DNA of 64,000 nucleotides from Sambucus nigra (GCA_949130495.1 OX422213.1:207407160-207471159), one strand, 5' to 3'; positions 47,482 through 60,257 are shown, counted from the stretch's first letter. The notes: a model not told the origin generated them from the letters alone. Translations and numbers: made by a program.

Positions 47482-48563
47482 CACTACAAAAAAATGCTTT
47501 TTGAGACGACTCTTCAGCCGTCTCAAAAAGTCATCTAGCTGTCTCAAAAGCCTTTTGTGATGCCATTTGAGACGGCAAATGGACATAGTATTAGACCCCC
47601 ATTTTAAAAGCTTTTTGAGACGGCTTCTGCTGTCTCAAAAAGTTTTTTTGAGACGGGTAATACGCCGTCTCAAAAGGTCACTGCTTATAGGACCCTTTTG
47701 AGACGGTAAAAAAGCCGTCTTTTAAAGTTATTTTTAGAGGCGCCAATAAACGTCCCAAAAGAGTTTATGAGACGATAACTTAGCCTCTCAAAAAGTCCTC
47801 ATTTATGGAATCCTTTTGTGACGGCAAAGAATCCGTCTTTAATAATTTTTGCGCCAAAATTAAAATTTCACCCATTCCATAATATGCTAAATATAATTTT
47901 AAGCAAAAACTCTTAAAAATAATATATAACATATTTGACATCCCATTTCAACAAATATAACACACAATCTTCCATTCAACTTAAATTATAGTCCATACAA
48001 AGATAAAATAGACAATTTCAACATTGTGACCATCAAATTAAATATTTATACAAAATTTCACTCGTCTAATTAGAACAAATACATAAAAACCAATGTATTC
48101 CTAAAAAAAATAATGTAAGTAAAGTAAACTTGCAATCTTGAAGCATACGACCTCCATTAAAACGTGTCTTGCCTTTTCCATAAAAGATTTCAACCTGCAA
48201 TAAAATTTATTTAGTATCAGTTACCGTAAACAAAGAAGTAATCTTTTTATTAGTTCCTATTTATGAAAATCTATAAAAACATTAACAAATTTGTATATCT
48301 TCATATTAGTTACTTCTAAAAAAACTTAATATTTTTATAAAAAATCGACAGAGTCTCCTTTGTTTACTCGTGAAGACCAACCTGTTTAAACATAAAAATT
48401 AACTAAAAAAAACGATAGAAATTGCCACAACATTGTAAACAACTACGGGCAGAATAGCCATAACATATATCCTACCTAATACTCCATCACATACATGATG
48501 AGGGGTAATACTCTGAAACTAACTCTGCCTTTCACTTCTCATTTCAATTTTTATCTATATTAG

Positions 48564-48668
48564 TGCTTGTTGGTGACGAATCTATAATTCTTCGAGCTCA
48601 TGTCGATATTAAGCATCTCGATCTTTAGCGTCTTGTCGACGTTGAGCCTCTCGATCTTCATCGTATTT
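48564..48668 (-). pseudogene. Coiled-coil scrap of a CACTA-encoded protein
   Basis: Minus strand: YDEDREAQRRQDAKDRDA, stop, YRHELEEL, stop, IRHQQAL. Charged Arg/Glu/Asp/Gln-rich coiled-coil text like this is common at the C-terminus of CACTA accessory proteins (TnpA-like). Only 35 codons with two stops remain, so the identification is weak. Confidence 0.35.
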
Positions 48669-49534
48669 CTATATCCACACCATTCTTGTCATATATGAGA
48701 TAGGTAAGTGTGTAACAATCGATTATCTGTAATTTTCCAAAGATATTTGATACATACATTATATTGGCATACATAAGTGAAGTTATATATAAGATAGGTA
48801 AGTGTGTTTTGGTACTCACAAGGTTTAAAATTGGTGGTTCACAAAGTAGGTTTGAGATGGCGCTTAATGATATCGAGTCATGAAATTGGTGTTTGCCACA
48901 CCATCCCCTGCACGAAAGAGAAAAAAGTATTCATGAACCAGCTACAACTCGTAATTTTTAAAAAATATTCATCACTTATAATATTTTCGAAAAATATTGG
49001 AAATATAATTTTTGAGATGGATATTTTTAAAATAAAAATGAAACACTCCACATTAGTGTTATAAATCATAATGGACTACCATAATGGAAGTAATAACCAA
49101 AGAAATGGAAGAAATTAAAGTTAACAACTATTGAAACGAACATTCGTGTAGTTATACATCAAAATGGATAGTTAAGTAGTGTTATACATCAAATTTAACA
49201 TTCAATTGTCATTCTCCAAAAACATAGGTAACTAGTTTTATAACACAATGCACTGCACTATCTGCTCATGGGACAAACAATCCTATGTTATAGCCAGTGT
49301 CTACTCGCACCAGTAATTTCTCTAGCAAGCACACTATTTTCTGTGTCAAGTGAAAACAACATTGTTTAAAAACATGTAACAAGTGTTTTCAATCAATTAT
49401 CCCATTAGTCTATTGATTTTTTCATGCATAACAGGTGATTTCCACCTAAAAGATACTAAGTTTTCTTACATAACTTCCAATTACAGAAATTGAATTGTTA
49501 TATAAGAAAACATATTATAAATGTTATATATGTT

Positions 49535-49675
49535 TTAACAGGTATAACAGTTGTTATAACATATAATAGTTATATCGGTTATAACATATACAACATATAA
49601 CAGTTATATCTGTTATAACATATATATGTTATAACATATATAACTGTTATAATAGTTATATATGTTTTATATCAT
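49535..49675. repeat. Array of GTTATAAC-centred palindromic words
   Basis: GTTATAACATATA and TATAACAGTTATAT-type words alternate for about 140 bp, with GTTATAAC itself occurring at least four times. AT-rich and strongly self-complementary. Confidence 0.7.
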
Positions 49676-50366
49676 TGCAATCTGAATTACAATGACATAC
49701 GCTGCATAGATATGGCAAATGGGAAAGTCGAAGCTGACATTTAAATGTGAAAAAGTGCAGAAATTTAATTTTTGTAATAAAGTTCACATTAATGGTACAT
49801 GAATAGATATTTAAATCAATAAATTATAAATATCATTGAAGTTTATAATATAAGGTCGAGTATGATTTGATTAGACATAGCATTTATTCATTAATTTAAT
49901 AGTGATTAAAGCATGCAGATAAGTGATGAGGTAATTCTGAAAAGATTTGGTTTATTATGTAAAATATATATACTTATGATTAAGTAGTTTCTCTCAACAC
50001 CATTCACTGTCTTGAGCATATGAAGGTATATAATCTGTTTAGGTCTTATCATATCTGACCTCTCCTTTTCTTTGATGAAAATCATTCTTAGTTTTATGAA
50101 TTTGCTAAAAGGAGAAAAATAGATTTAAGAATTTTTACACAGATGTTAGTTGCTACATTCATAGTACCTATGTAATTTGCATTGAGGCGGAGACTTATTT
50201 TGTTATTCTATCTTAAGATTTCAAAAATAAATTTGTGGCCTACCTATGTAACTATATAAAATAGTAGCCCCAATCCGCGTATGCCAGCCACGTGGCATCT
50301 GAATTTGTTAACTCTAGGTAGATATATCGAGCGTAGTTGATTTTTTTTAGCTAAAGTAGTGTGCAC

Positions 50367-50444
50367 TGTTATAATAATAGTTCGGTTTCACCTCCGGATA
50401 TACTGTTCACTGTTATAATAATAGTTCGGCTTCACTCCTGGATA
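50367..50444. repeat. Tandem pair of a 39-bp unit
   Basis: ACTGTTATAATAATAGTTCG followed by a TTCACCTCCGGATAT-like end occurs twice in a row. Confidence 0.8.
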
Positions 50445-50904
50445 TACTATAATTTTTCTTTGATAGAATTCGAACCCGACCATTGACTTCTTGTTCGACA
50501 TATAGTTTATTTCGTATAGTTGATGAATGTTTTGCCTTTTTTTTATATATTTATAAGTTCTTGTCCGACAGTAGTCAAACACAACTTGGCGTTCAATCCC
50601 TTATCTAATTACTCATTCTATCGATGGATGTTCTGTCAGTTTTCTCAGCTATGCAAAAAAGAAGAGCAAATAATAAATCTTCTTGCTTTACTCCTATAAA
50701 TCAATATAAGTAACCAATGGGAGATCCATTTAAAAGAATGGACAATTTAGAAGAATGAATGATAACACAAAAAAGGTTCACAAATTCATTGCCAAAGCCA
50801 AAAGATTTAAGAGTGTCTAGTAAGAAACCCGAATCTAAGGTATCAAATGTGTTAGCAAAATCATCTATTATTCCCACATTGCTACCATATGATCAATATA
50901 TGCT

Positions 50905-51030
50905 TAGGATCAAATGTCGGCTTACTGACGTGAGATTCTTAATCAAATGTCGGTTGACCGACATTTAGGATCAAATATCATATGAACGATGCGGGATTCT
51001 TTATCAGGTGTCGGCTGATCGATGTGAGGC
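50905..51030. repeat. Degenerate tandem repeat of ATCAAATGTCGGCTTACTGA type
   Basis: Three to four imperfect units sharing GGATCAAATGTCGG and GA(C/T)GTGAG words. Confidence 0.6.
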
Positions 51031-52949
51031 ATTGGTCAATTACTATAAACACTTAATCAAGAAACATGGAGAAATACAAGAAATTTTGGAGAGAAAATTT
51101 TGCACAAATGAAGCTTTTATCATTTACTGCAGTTGGTCATTTTTCTCATGTTAGTTTTTGAGGAAATTGCTTGAAGTCTGAATTTTGTCCAGTGGTTTTG
51201 ACATTTACAAAGTACAAATTTTGGTATATGAAATCCTTGAAACTTCTTGGGGAAAAACACTTCATTTTGTCTGTAAAAACCTTTGACTATTCTTGATTTA
51301 CTATCATCCAACTGAGAACAAATTTAATCGATACCTTTTTACATTAAGGAACAAATTTTAACAAATGAAGCTAACTTCCCATCCATATAGTATTGTAGAT
51401 CAGTGAGGAAAAATACAACAAAAAACTATAATATATATAGATGAAGTAGCTATAGTAAAAGCATTGGCAAGAAGAGAAAAACAGAGTACATCTTACATGT
51501 TCTTTCAATAATGACATTAGGCCTATCGTTGACTGAGATATATAAGCGTTGCACGCATATTTGGCTCCCTTCAAACTTTCACCACCAGTGAACATGACCA
51601 CAAACTGGGCAGTGCAAACTACAAATTTTCGAATACAGAGCATCAACATTAAATACTTCCACATTTTGATTTTAAAAAAAGTACATAATCAACACTTCGA
51701 AAAGACTCCACGGACAAATACATAATTGGCATATTGCATGTCTATTGTTTCCCGAACCAAAGGATGACACCAGGCATTAATATATTATACAATTACAGTT
51801 ATAATAAAGTCCCAAAATTACTAGAGGAAGAAAAGATTCCAGGTTCTAAAGAGAGTTTTCCCGTTTATTTTTTAAGCATTATTTAGTCTAATATGTTCTT
51901 TTAACTGAACTGAACATTAACTATATAAACAAGAAGTGTACCACCTCATGCGCCTCAACTAGCTAAGTCGTAAACGTTGACTGTGTCCTCGTGAAACTCA
52001 AGCCTCAAGGCTTGTCCCGTCACCCCGCCTTAAGGTGCATCTCAAATTTAGAACCCTTCTAGTGCAAGCTCACTACCACCAAAAAATGAATCTTATCTTT
52101 CAAATCCAGGACCAATGAGCATCATAAAATATTTGTACACATTTTTCATCACCGACCACCATCAATGTTACACCACCCCAATTACATCATTATAATCAAA
52201 TTAAGGCTGAACTTCATCACTACCACCTATTAACTGCAATTGAGCCACATTAATGTCCTCATTATTAATTAACTGCATGGGGATTATCATACATAAAATT
52301 GAAACCAGAACATGAAATTATAATACAAATTCCTTATCTGACAAATTAGAATTAAGATGGGATAAAGATTTTGCGGGTTCATGTAATGAAATTAGCAGCA
52401 GATTCAGATTATTCTCACCATTATTATGTTGTATGAGTGGGAATATAAATTGATTCAAATGAATATGTACATCCCTGCATATATTGTTTGGAAATAATTG
52501 GATCACGCATGCTCTATACTACAGTGTTTCATAATGTATTACGAAATAATATCTACACGTATATGATTATGGTGGAAAAGTAACATGGAATTGATAAGCA
52601 GTCGTTCGTATGACCATATGCCCTAGTTCAATGGATTATATCCAATATTGTTAACGAGAGATAAGTGTTCTCAATTTGTCGTAGCTCATAACGTTCTCTA
52701 GTAAAGAAGTAACCATATGAAGAAACTTCACCATGCCTAAAGAAAAACAAACTTGGCAGAGTGATACATTGGAAGGATATACTTACTAGAAATCGTTAAC
52801 AATGGTGACGACAAATACATTCAAATTCGAAGTGAGGGACGACATGATTTTATTGTTGTTTGATGAATCTTTATCAAATCACAACTTCCTTGATGGTATA
52901 TCCTTACCAAATTTTATCTTCGAGGTTGCGAGACCCTGATAATACATTT

Positions 52950-53085
52950 CATGTGATTGTGATAGAGGAGATGACTCTAACATTACCTATAACCGTGACA
53001 GAGGAGACGACTCCAACATTACCTATGGTCGTGGCAAAGGAGATGACTCCAACATGACCTGTGGAAGATGCGATGACTCCAATAT
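52950..53085. repeat. Tandem repeat of a 36-bp unit
   Basis: Units of GTGACAGAGGAGACGACTCC then AACATTACCTATG. The plus frame gives repeated EEMTPTLP-like peptides with no stop for the first three units. Coding status unknown. Confidence 0.65.
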
Positions 53086-53133
53086 CATGCAGTCATTTTT
53101 GTTGTTAGGGTTATTTAATCTTCTACATCATAT

Positions 53134-53308
53134 AAAGGTCGTACCCAGTGCACAAGGCTCCAGCTTAACTGCATGGTCTGGAAGAGGTAGGTATCGATTG
53201 GTCTTACCCTCATATTATTTTATAATATGAAGAGATTGCTCATAAGTCTCGAAGTCGAGACTAACCATAGCTTGGACGAGAGCACTTGCCATCGCTCCAA
53301 GGTACGTC
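53134..53308 (-). mobile_element. SINE-like insertion inside the CACTA element
   Basis: AAAGGTCGTACCCAGTGCAC, AAGGCTCCAGC, GAGGTAGGTAT and CACTTGCCATCGCTCCAAGG occur in the fixed order of a widespread plant short repeat. On the minus strand, a TTCGAGAC(T) segment near 53250 resembles a Pol III box B. The family call is from memory of the motif order, and the tail and target duplication were not resolved. Confidence 0.4.
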
Positions 53309-55453
53309 ATATTTAAAGTTTATTTGTGTTTATTTAGTTGGTTGTGTCAGATGTGTGGTACACATTGTTTAGAATTAACAAATTATTGAATTGTTTCCAA
53401 AGGAAATAGTGTAGAGCACTCTCTTCTACATTACCCCTAAAAATCTTATTTTTAAAGTATCAACACATTTTTTCCGTGAATACACCTTAAAAGGGCATCA
53501 AACTTACGACTTTGGTTAGTCAACCAAATGTCAGCAAATTAAATTCGCCCACTCGCACTAAAGAACATTTAATGCGAATTTAAATTAAATATTAGTGGTA
53601 ACCCGTACGATGCATGGGAGAGCGTGATTGAAAAAGTTACTATTTTCTTAATTGAATACGGTCATTCAAATAGCACTCCCCATAAAGTGTAGAACTAACA
53701 AAAGTTTGGGGAAAGACTAAGTTCAGTTAAATACCACATGAATAGAGACCACAAAAATATTTAAGTTTCATATAATCAATATTCACTATTGGTCTTAAAT
53801 TAAAAACATGACATGTGTCACCACATAGTTATCAGTATTCAGTAATAACTTCACCTTTAGAAATTCTAGTGTGTTTTAATCTCCCTAGAAACTGTCCATT
53901 ACAAATATTAGACTTCCTTCACAAAATAAAGAACTTCATTAAACATAATAATTTTTTTATTTTCCTCTCAATAATATTGTGAAATTTATGCCTATTGGCC
54001 ATGAAGACAATATTTATGCACATTTGACTTTTCGATTGGTCTAGGATTCACCATTACAAATCAATCAAAGAACATTAAATGGTGATACATATTTATTTCT
54101 TTCAAGTACCACCTCATATGTTGGAATCTGTGTCCCAACACTCAGTGATTTGAATGTTAAGATTTAGCATTTGATATGGTGTTGGATAACATTGACAATT
54201 TTTTCAACACTGATGCATATTTGAATTAATTAGGTCCATCACATATAACACAAAATAAAATCATAATATAGTAAATCAAATTAGTGGCATAAACTACAGG
54301 CGAAAGACATGAATTAATTAACATAAACAAACATATCAATAATTCTAACTAAAATTCACACAAACAAGTATATAAATATTATGATATACTAATCTTAAAA
54401 CTATACTACAACAACTAATTGACAATCCGAGTTTTCAATTGGCTCACCCTCAACCTCATATCACCACTACAAATCAATCCAATAAAAAAACTAATGATAT
54501 TAAGCAATAACCAAGAGTTAAATTTACCTTTTGTCTGTATCAATTCGATGATATTATAACTTGAATTCCTGGAATAAGATCAAATATTTAAACGTTAACA
54601 CAAATGTGTAACGCAATCAATAATTCCCCTGTAAAATACCCATCAATGAAAAATATATGATTGCCATTGAAAAATCACAGTAATGATAAAATGTAGAAAA
54701 AATTATTATTATATTATTATAAGTAATTTCTATTATAATAAAAACTCCAACTATCTCAATAATCAACTAATTACATCAACAATACATCAAATTACTTTTC
54801 CATTACCTTTACTTTCATTTTAATAGCAACCAAATAATGAATTGGCAACCAATATATGACAAAACTAATTTGATGTTTTCAACCACAAAACCTCAAATTG
54901 ATAATTTCCAATTACATTTAATTCCAATTTTTGAATCCCTAACTAGCTAGCAAACTGCGCCACCATAATGTCACCACAACCAAAAGAAAAGGAAACATTA
55001 ATTACCAGCGGTGAGGGCAGGGGAGAGATCAAGGGCGAGCGACAATGGTAGGAAAGAAGTTCACGACGATCGACGACTTTAAGGGAGCGGGGTTGGGTTG
55101 CTTTTTGTTCGGGTTGAGAAACGAGATGTTTAGGTTCTGCTTTTCTTATTCTTTTCTTTTTTTTTTGTTTTCTATGTAGAAGGTTTCATTTCTCTTCACT
55201 AGGCGGGAGTTAAAATCGTGAAGGAGGGAACTAAATTATTTCAGCCGTCTCATAAGGTGGACTATTTGAGATGGCTCTTAATACGTTGTCTCATTAGCCT
55301 TTCTTAATAAGACGGGGAAACATATTCTGTTTTAAATAATATTAGTTTTTGAGACGGTCATTTTTACCCGTCTCAAAATGTATGCTTTAGGGACTAAAAT
55401 TTAAGTCGTCTCAAAAGCCTCCGTCTTAAAAAATACTTTTTTTTGTAGTGCAT

Positions 55454-56059
55454 GATGTGGATATGATGATTTCATTCCTCTTACACACTTGTACATTCAT
55501 GCACATTTTTACTTTGCACACGTGGCACGTTTTACGTAATATACACATGTTCACATACTTTGGGAGAAGGATTATATTTTTATTGCCCATGAGAGACCAA
55601 AAGGGAGGAATGGTTGCTTAGAACCATCCATTTTGTAACACAATCTCTGAGACCATTGCTTAGAACCTTCCATGTTGTCCCTTCAAAGATGGCTATATTT
55701 TTTTGTCTATTTCAAGTTAAATAGACTGGAGAAACTGACCTCTACACATTCACACACCTGACATCATCGACGACGATCACTTTTATAGTTCCCCTTATCC
55801 CTAGGGAATCCGCGCACCCCCACAAAGAGCTCCTAAAATGGTGAGGAGTCGAGATGGCCAGAACTCTCTTTTATGGATATGCGACTGGATTACGACATGT
55901 AGTGGAGAGAGTATAGGTGAAGGTCGTTGTTACTGTTGCAGTACAAAATAATTAATGTTACCGATGCCATACAAACTAAGTTATAGATATCATTGTTGGG
56001 GAGCCTTGCTAAAGAAAGATCCAAAGTGAGTCCAAAGCGACGAGGGGTCGGGATGTCCA
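55454..56059 (+). repeat. 5' LTR of the Ogre/Tat-like element, part 2
   Basis: Resumes after the CACTA target duplication and ends GGATGTCCA, followed by AAG and the primer site. Together with part 1 the LTR would be about 1.83 kb. Confidence 0.5.
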
Positions 56060-56062
56060 AAG

Positions 56063-56080
56063 TGGCGATTCCACTAGGGA
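56063..56080 (+). other. Primer binding site of the Ogre/Tat-like element
   Basis: TGGCGATTCCACTAGGGA resembles the TGGCGAC-type primer sites of Ogre/Tat elements rather than the Met-tRNA type used by the other elements here. The tRNA match was not checked. Confidence 0.5.
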
Positions 56081-56099
56081 CCTATTTTTTAGGACGAGA

Positions 56100-56700
56100 C
56101 TCTATTTATATGGGTTTTGTTTCCTTTCTCCTACATAATTTTCTACATGTGTATATCTCTTCTCACTTGTGTATTCTTTTTATTCTCATGCTCATACGTT
56201 CTATATGCCATGTTCATATTACACTTAGTTTTCTATCTCATGTGCATACATCTCTCTTCTTCTCATGTATCTTTCACCTTTTCTATCACATACTTCATAT
56301 TGTATACATACATATCCATGTTTTACCCACTTGTATATATCACGTGCTCTATGTCACTTGTACATATATCCATGTATTATTCCACTTGTGTATATTTCAT
56401 GCTTTACCTATATATATATATATATATATATCACATGCTCCATGTCACTATACATATATCACTATGTTTTACTCCACATGTACATATTTTCGTGCATCAC
56501 TCCACTTATCTGTGTTTCTATCTCATTTTTATATATTCACATTATTCTTATCACTTATACATATTCAAATGTTTTACTTCACTTGTGTAGATAGTTTTTT
56601 ATTACATGTCATTTGTATATATTTCCCTTTGTTTACTTTATCCTTGATAGTTATCCATATCCTTCTTATCATACATAATAATTTGCATAAAGAGACTAAT
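56100..56700 (+). repeat. Degenerate minisatellite in the untranslated leader
   Basis: CACTTGTATATATCACGTGC-like units of about 30-45 bp are repeated many times. All three plus frames stay open here because of the repeat, giving Tyr/His/Ile/Cys-rich text that is not a protein. Confidence 0.7.
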
Positions 56701-56704
56701 TAAT

Positions 56705-57600
56705 ACTCATGCATTTGCACACTACATTGCACGAGCATTGAGTATATATCGTGTATTTTCTCCGTACGGGGAATCTCTTTGTGATGGGTTACTGATTCTA
56801 TACTACATGGTTAACCTAAGTGATTGGCACATATCTTATATTGGATAAGCACCCTCAACGTACATTGAATATTTCCATTCTATCGTACCTCTTGACTGAA
56901 GTCATGATTGGAGGTATATAGTAGGTAATCATTCATATCCGTCGAGTATATAGAATTCGCTCTCACACATACCGTCATGACGAGGCATATCGTGAGGCGA
57001 TTCACATACACTACGGTATATCAAATGGTGTATCAACATATACTTATGAATGATTGCTCTAACAACTAAGAGGTATACCGAGGAAGTCATGCCAAAGGGG
57101 GGAACCCTTACATTAACCTCCCATGCATAATTCCTATATAGATACTGATAATAACAACTAACTTAGGGGATTTTCCCCCTTTCCTCAAAAATACCAAAAA
57201 TATTCTTTTTTCTTAAAAAATAAAAATACATTTTCCCTCTTTAGTGTGACCGTATAACCTTAGCTTGACTTGGCTCCCTATTGGTTAATATCCACTATCA
57301 AATCTCATTGGAGATTTACTTTATCTTCACCCACTACAGTAGGAAAAAATGCTCATGTCTCATAGAGAAACATATTCAAGATGCCAATGCTTAGCTCGAT
57401 TTAATGACCGTGCTTTCTCAACTTACTATTCAAACTGATAGCTTGCAATAGGATGTTCACGAGTTGTAGAGAAATAGGGCTTAGATCCCAAGAAATGTTT
57501 GAAATATAGATCATGCTTGATCCAAATGTTGCATTCCCTCATATCATGGGACCACGGAGGCCAAAACCCATATGGTCCCTCAAAGAATACCAACATGATC
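56705..57600 (+). other. Leader and degraded start of gag, Ogre/Tat-like element
   Basis: No clear domain. Located between the primer site and the readable gag segment; it is likely the long untranslated or ORF1 region of the element, now too decayed to read. Confidence 0.35.
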
Positions 57601-57639
57601 CGCACATCGAAATGCCTCCACGAGTTCCACATGTCAACT

Positions 57640-58268
57640 GATCACCTCCTTCTCATCAACCTATGCCAAATCTTCCTCAACTGGGGATAACTTTCATATG
57701 TCCACTCTAACATATCCCAAATAAGAATAAGGTAACAGGGTGAAGAAAGACCTCAAGACGCACTCCTAGAAATTTGACCAAGTGAAGCTTTCAAAAAATT
57801 ATGTAAAGTATACCCACATGTATCCCTATACAAAGCTCGATTGCTCGAGAAATTCAACGTACCTGACATTGGGAAAATTGGAGGGAGTGGGCTTCTCATT
57901 GTACATCTCCAAAACTACCACCTCATCACGAGTCTGCTAGGGGCTACGAAAGAGATCATAGCCCAAATACTTTAGTAAACCCTCTAAGAGAGTGCCCTCC
58001 GTTGGTTTTGTTCACGATAAGAGTTTTGAATCCCAAGTTGGGAAGATGTCTATAGGGTATCAATGGCTCAGTATAAGTATAACGAGGCACTATAAATAAA
58101 CGATAGAGACCTTGAGCTACTCAAATAAAGACCCCAGGAATCAGTCAATAACTTTATAACTAGGTGGAGGGAGAAAACTGCCAATATGATCAACTGTCTA
58201 ATTGAAGAAGAGCAGGCGTGTATAATGAAGAACTATTTAGCCACGTATCTGAAGCACCGCGGGTAGCC
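57640..58268 (+). pseudogene. Ogre/Tat-like gag, part 1
   Basis: Across frame changes the plus strand gives KFNVPDIGKIGGSG and HLQNYHLITS (about 57850-57935), ESALRWF (about 57992-58010), then QYKYNEAL and DRDLELLK (about 58070-58125). RPQESVNNFITRWREKTANM and INCLIEEEQACIMKNYLATY (about 58133-58250) follow. This is the standard capsid pattern of Tat/Ogre gag: KF..P...K..G..., ALRWY, Q...N........L......ESF..F..RWR.KA..M, then a short downstream helix. The frame is cut at 58269 by an inserted element and resumes at 61231. Stops and frameshifts mean it is dead. Confidence 0.7.
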
Positions 58269-58273
58269 ATTAT

Positions 58274-58505
58274 TGTTGATAATAAAAATTATCCATCCAC
58301 GTGGACTAATCAGAAATGAACACTTGTCTCCTTATGTGGCAACGATCCTAGTCAGCAACCACTTAATTAGCACCGAGGATAGTTACTCGGCAGGCGGGCC
58401 GACCAACATGAAGAATGCAGATCATCAAAGTAGATGAATAGTCACCACTTGAGGAAATAGCCAAGGGTGCTCCCACACGTGGTCTAGACTATCAACCATC
58501 ATATC
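58274..58505 (+). repeat. Truncated 5' LTR of a nested Tat-like element
   Basis: Starts TGTTGATA and matches the first roughly 230 bp of the LTR at 60703-61225 (shared CATCCACGTGGAC, CTTGTCTCCTTATGT, GGCAGGCGGGCCGAC and GGTCTAGACTA words). Similarity stops after ACCATCA. It is preceded by ATTAT (58269-58273). Confidence 0.85.
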
Positions 58506-60257
58506 TACATTTTTCTCTGCAGTAAGATCAGTAGTCAAACCTACATTCTTCTCCTCATCAGACTTGAGCAAGGTCTGATTGTCCATCAACTTGTCCTCGA
58601 CTACCTTGGCCCTATTCTTAGCAGCAGTTAGACTGGTATCAACAGTCTTTAATTTCTCCTCAACAGTGGTGGCCTTATTATTAGTCTTCTGTAGTTCTTA
58701 GTCTTTTGCTTTGTCTCCAAAGCCTTTTGGCTAGCTACCAAGGATTTTCTTAGACCTTTAAAGGCCTCTTCAACCACATCTGAAGAAGAACATAGTTGAT
58801 CGTCCTTCTCCATCAGTTGGTTGAAATTCAACAAAAACTGAACAAAGGAAAAATGTCAGATCAAAAGAAGAGGAATAAAACAGTAAGGACAAGTGACAAA
58901 GGGGAAAAGATTACCAAAGCCAAATTTTGGCAAACATTTTCTCGCAACTTTAATCTTGGCAACGAAACAACAGTTGCTCTGTCAGCAGAGTGAGTACCAG
59001 TTTTTATCAATTTCTTAGCCATGCTAGGATTAATAACAACAGAGGATGACCTTGCAATATCCATGTCCTTTTGAATTTTCTCGACCAACTCCTGGTCGAC
59101 ATCACTCTTCTCTACTTGCTTCTTAGAAAGACTTGTTCTTAACCTCTTGAATTGAGGCGCAGCAATATCAACCTCCTCGGTAGTGATGACCTGAGGAATT
59201 TATTCAGTAACTTTGGATGTTTTCTATGACTTCTTGGCACGAACAGTCATGCCAATCTTCTCTGCATCTCTTTTGGCAATAGGAGACAAAGCTTCAATCA
59301 TCAAGTCAGTAATTATCCTTTTTCCCATAATATCAAGTGGGGAGGTGGGAACAGTAGAAATGTCTAACTACTCAAAAGAAGATGAGGTACCGAAATTCTT
59401 TTCAGCCCCTACAGATTCCGCAGTCGAAGAAGCGGGCGTTGGTTCCTATTCGAGATTAATGGGGGTTAAAGATGCAACAGTGGTGGCCCTAGCAACAAAG
59501 GAAATAATCAAACTACTATATTGAAACAAGTAGGAAGCTGCTATGTGGTGTTCCTCGCCAATCCTTTGATGAATGTTCCACAGGAATTTCAACTCTCGAA
59601 TATTGATGTCCCCTTCTTTGGGATACTTTTTCCTGCTCTCAAGTGTGCAAAACAGGGCCGAAAACATTAGTAAACATATTATCAAACAACAGGTTAGCGA
59701 AAAGAAAAATACAGTAATCAAAATCAACAACATATGCCATATCCTACTTGAGGGCACCTGGCCCCATCACACACTTCTCCTCTTTGAAGAGGGGCATGTT
59801 GCCAGTTCTTTGTTATTACCCATAATCGAAGTAGTCTTTATTAGAATCTGGTAGATTGACTACTAAGGCTCTATTAACAAACCAAGTTTTCAAGTAATAA
59901 GTGTTGACACTAGTAACCCATTTGTAACAAAACATCAACTCGGGGATGCCAATGTGAGTTCCATGTATTTGGTTAAACCTATGTATACCATTCACTACTC
60001 TCCAGGTATTAGGGGCTACTCTAGCAAGGATGACATAAAAGTATTCACAAAACTCTAGACATAAATGATTGGGGGGGGGGGGGGGGCGGGGGGGGAGTGA
60101 AACCGCACTCAACTATAAACAATGAGGGAATCCAGTGAACCTTTGGTAGTGATAACACTTCAACAAGTGGTATAGGCATTTCCAACTCTACCCAATCGGG
60201 GATATTTCTTTCTTGCCTAAATGCATCTAGAGAACCCCCATGAACTACGTAAACCAT
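58506..60257 (-). pseudogene. Spliced antisense ORF (aORF) of the nested Tat-like element
   Basis: It runs opposite to the LTRs. Exon A (60257 to 59749) opens MVYVVHGGSL. It includes PLVEVLSLPKVHWIPSLF, then CEYFYVILARVAPNTWRVVN and ALVVNLPDSNKDYFDYG, the layout of the putative gypsy-type transposase domain (PF04195). Intron 1 is 59748-59633 (CAA/GTAGGA ... GAGCAG), 116 nt. Exon B (59632 to 58915) starts KKYPKEGDINIRELKFLWNI and ends ENVCQNLAL. Intron 2 is 58914-58838 (GTAATC ... TTCAG), 77 nt. Exon C (58837 to about 58506) is a coiled coil (LNFNQLMEKDDQL, SLVASQKALETKQK). Antisense ORFs of this kind, some with introns, are known from Tat-lineage elements between pol and the 3' LTR. Stops, a frame change near the G-tract at 60070-60097 and a cut-off C-terminus make this a pseudogene. 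Confidence 0.65.

Larger units (their letters stand above)
47482..55450 (-). mobile_element. Non-autonomous CACTA (En/Spm) DNA transposon, 7969 bp
   Basis: The ends are CACTACAAAAAAATG and TTTTTTTTGTAGTG, with 3-bp target duplications CAT at 47479-47481 and 55451-55453. Subterminal regions (47495-47850 and 55230-55440) carry many TTTTGAGACGGC / GCCGTCTCAAAA repeats in both orientations, typical of transposase-binding arrays in CACTA elements. The interior is AT-rich. No TNP2-type transposase could be found. A coiled-coil scrap at 48564-48668 on the minus strand and a GC-richer block at 55000-55130 suggest transcription once ran right to left. Internal repeats and a SINE-like insertion are listed separately. 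The element sits inside the Ogre/Tat LTR. Confidence 0.9.

Noticed and set aside
50367..51030. Spaced direct repeats considered as a CRISPR-like array
   Set aside because: Units are adjacent or diverged with no unique spacers, and the DNA is plainly plant nuclear; ordinary tandem repeats.
55993..56703. 236-codon plus frame rich in Tyr/His/Ile/Cys, open in all three plus frames
   Set aside because: Produced by a degenerate minisatellite with few stop words; overlapping frames give equally long ORFs and no domain.
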